Below, one piece after another: positions 5,798 to 6,670 of a stretch of 6,670 nucleotides of DNA. The translations under genes and the position numbers were made by a program. The stretch comes from Candidatus Krumholzibacteriia bacterium (GTDB lineage: Bacteria; Krumholzibacteriota; Krumholzibacteriia; G020349025). The first letter of the stretch is position 1, and the number at the start of each line of letters is the position of its first letter. The notes below the pieces were generated by a model that saw only the letters and a list, made by a program, of their open reading frames with translations, did no database searches and was not told where the DNA came from. The stretch spans positions 1-6,670 of the forward strand of contig DASRJW010000151.1 in assembly GCA_035649275.1 (NCBI GenBank), written 5' to 3'.

Positions 5798-6628
5798 TCA
5801 GGAGCCGCCCGCCTGGTAGGAGAAGTCGAGCTCCGCAGTGGGTGTGGCGCCCACCGTCAACGTCTGTGTCTGGGCCCCGTATTTCTCGTGCCAGGTCTCG
5901 ATGGTGTAGGTGCCGGCCGGGAGGTCTGGGATCTTGAAGCTGCCGTTGTGGTCCGTCACCGCGAAGAACGGATGCACCAGGACCCCGATGTACGACACCA
6001 TCCACGGGTGCACGTCGCACTTCACCGGGATCATGATCTCTTCCTTCGTGAAGGTGCGGGTGTGCTCCAGCCCGGGACGCGGCATGGCGAGGTTGAACTC
6101 CTTGTTGCCATCCACCTTGGGGTGCGCGTGGATGTTGTGCAAGGTGGGATCGCTGTTCAACATCTTGAGGGGCTGGTTCACCATCATGCCGAGCACGTGC
6201 GGCGTGTACATGCAGCCCTTCTGATCGAGGACCACCGGTGACGGCGGTGTGGCGAAGCTCTTGCCCTCGAGACCGTTGCGCACGAAAACGAAAACGTTGG
6301 CCAGATTGCCGCTGGCATCCACGACGACCTCTTGGGACACCGGCGGCGAGTCCGGGTGGGCTTTGGAGCAGACCGCGTCGGCATCCATCTTGAGAACCGA
6401 CGGTGCCGGCGGCTGACCGATCAGATGCACCTTGCCCGAGAGCGTCACCCCGGGTGCCGGGGTCGGGGATGCATCACTGTGACCGGGTGCGGGAACCGCC
6501 GGCTTGGCTGCCTCACCTCCTGCTTTCTCGCTGTGCTCAGCCGCGTCACCGCCGCCACCGCGGTTGCAACCGGAGGCGAGGAAAGCGACCGCGAGAAACA
6601 CACTGGCAAGACGCATCGCGGCATTCAT
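5798..6628 (-). CDS. Cupredoxin-like lipoprotein with carboxypeptidase-regulatory-like domain
   Basis: A 276-residue exported lipoprotein. Residues 1-20 form a signal peptide ending in the lipobox LASGC, with Cys21 as lipidation site. A Gly/Ala/Pro-rich linker follows to about residue 58. The middle region (60-215) reads as a cupredoxin-type beta fold: a His cluster LHNIHAH (164-169) and C204-D-V-H207-P-W-M210 together give the His, Cys, His and Met set of a type-1 copper site. Cys87 and Cys139 are the other non-lipid cysteines and could form a disulfide. Residues 217-272 (VTDHNGSFKIPDLPAGTYTIETWHE) match a carboxypeptidase-regulatory/transthyretin-like beta sandwich. The ATG at 6628 has AGGAG seven bases upstream; an ATG at codon 5 has no better site. 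It precedes the oxidase-assembly genes by 191 bp on the same strand. An electron-carrier or copper-binding role is inferred, not shown; no named function is recognised. Confidence 0.85.
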   Translation of the reverse strand: MNAAMRLASVFLAVAFLASGCNRGGGGDAAEHSEKAGGEAAKPAVPAPGHSDASPTPAPGVTLSGKVHLIGQPPAPSVLKMDADAVCSKAHPDSPPVSQEVVVDASGNLANVFVFVRNGLEGKSFATPPSPVVLDQKGCMYTPHVLGMMVNQPLKMLNSDPTLHNIHAHPKVDGNKEFNLAMPRPGLEHTRTFTKEEIMIPVKCDVHPWMVSYIGVLVHPFFAVTDHNGSFKIPDLPAGTYTIETWHEKYGAQTQTLTVGATPTAELDFSYQAGGS

Positions 6629-6635
6629 GGGCTCA

Positions 6636-6640
6636 CTCCT
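6636..6640 (-). promoter_or_regulatory. Ribosome binding site for the lipoprotein gene
   Basis: AGGAG on the minus strand sits 7 nt before the ATG at 6628 and supports that start. Only 42 nt of upstream sequence is in the window, so neither a promoter nor an upstream partner gene can be judged. Confidence 0.65.
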
Positions 6641-6670
6641 GCTCTCGTTTCGGACCCTGCAAGCGACGGC

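Noticed and set aside
1-6670. CRISPR arrays, tRNA/rRNA genes, insertion sequences or defence systems
   Set aside because: No repeated spaced units, cloverleaf-like sequence, transposase motifs or terminal inverted repeats were seen; nearly all of the window is accounted for by respiratory-assembly genes.

Overview
The window is GC-rich bacterial DNA (about two-thirds G+C by eye). All seven supported genes lie on the minus strand, so transcription runs from the right edge to the left. The products suggest a Gram-negative aerobe with a haem-copper (aa3/caa3-type) terminal oxidase. The phylum cannot be fixed from this stretch. The mix of a DUF420 protein, a SCO protein, a COX15-type haem A synthase and a cupredoxin/carboxypeptidase-regulatory lipoprotein would fit Acidobacteria, candidate phyla such as Eisenbacteria, or deltaproteobacterial relatives, but this is inference.

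Layout in transcription order: (1) 6628-5798, a lipoprotein with type-1-copper-like ligands and a C-terminal carboxypeptidase-regulatory-like domain. (2) A 191-bp gap with a weak promoter candidate. (3) 5606-4608, haem A synthase (COX15/CtaA). (4) 4611-3712, haem O synthase (CtaB/CyoE), overlapping gene 3 by 4 nt (ATGA). (5) 3682-2672, an ABC-2 type ATPase. (6) 2672-1881, its ABC-2 permease, joined by TGATG. (7) 1884-1186, a SCO1/SenC copper chaperone, overlapping by 4 nt (GTGA). (8) 1178-747, a DUF420 (CtaM-like) membrane protein with a TTG start. (9) A 125-bp gap. (10) 621 to beyond position 1, the N-terminal 207 codons of a FabH-type ketoacyl-ACP synthase III with a GTG start.

From 5606 to 747 the genes look like one tightly coupled operon for building cytochrome oxidase. 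CtaB farnesylates haem B to haem O, and COX15 oxidises haem O to haem A. SCO supplies or reduces the CuA site, and DUF420 is an oxidase-maturation membrane protein. Set between these is an ABC-2 exporter whose cargo is unknown, which is the most interesting point in the window. No oxidase structural subunit lies inside the window; the sequence past the right edge is the natural place to look. I see no RNA gene, CRISPR array, mobile element or clear rho-independent terminator.
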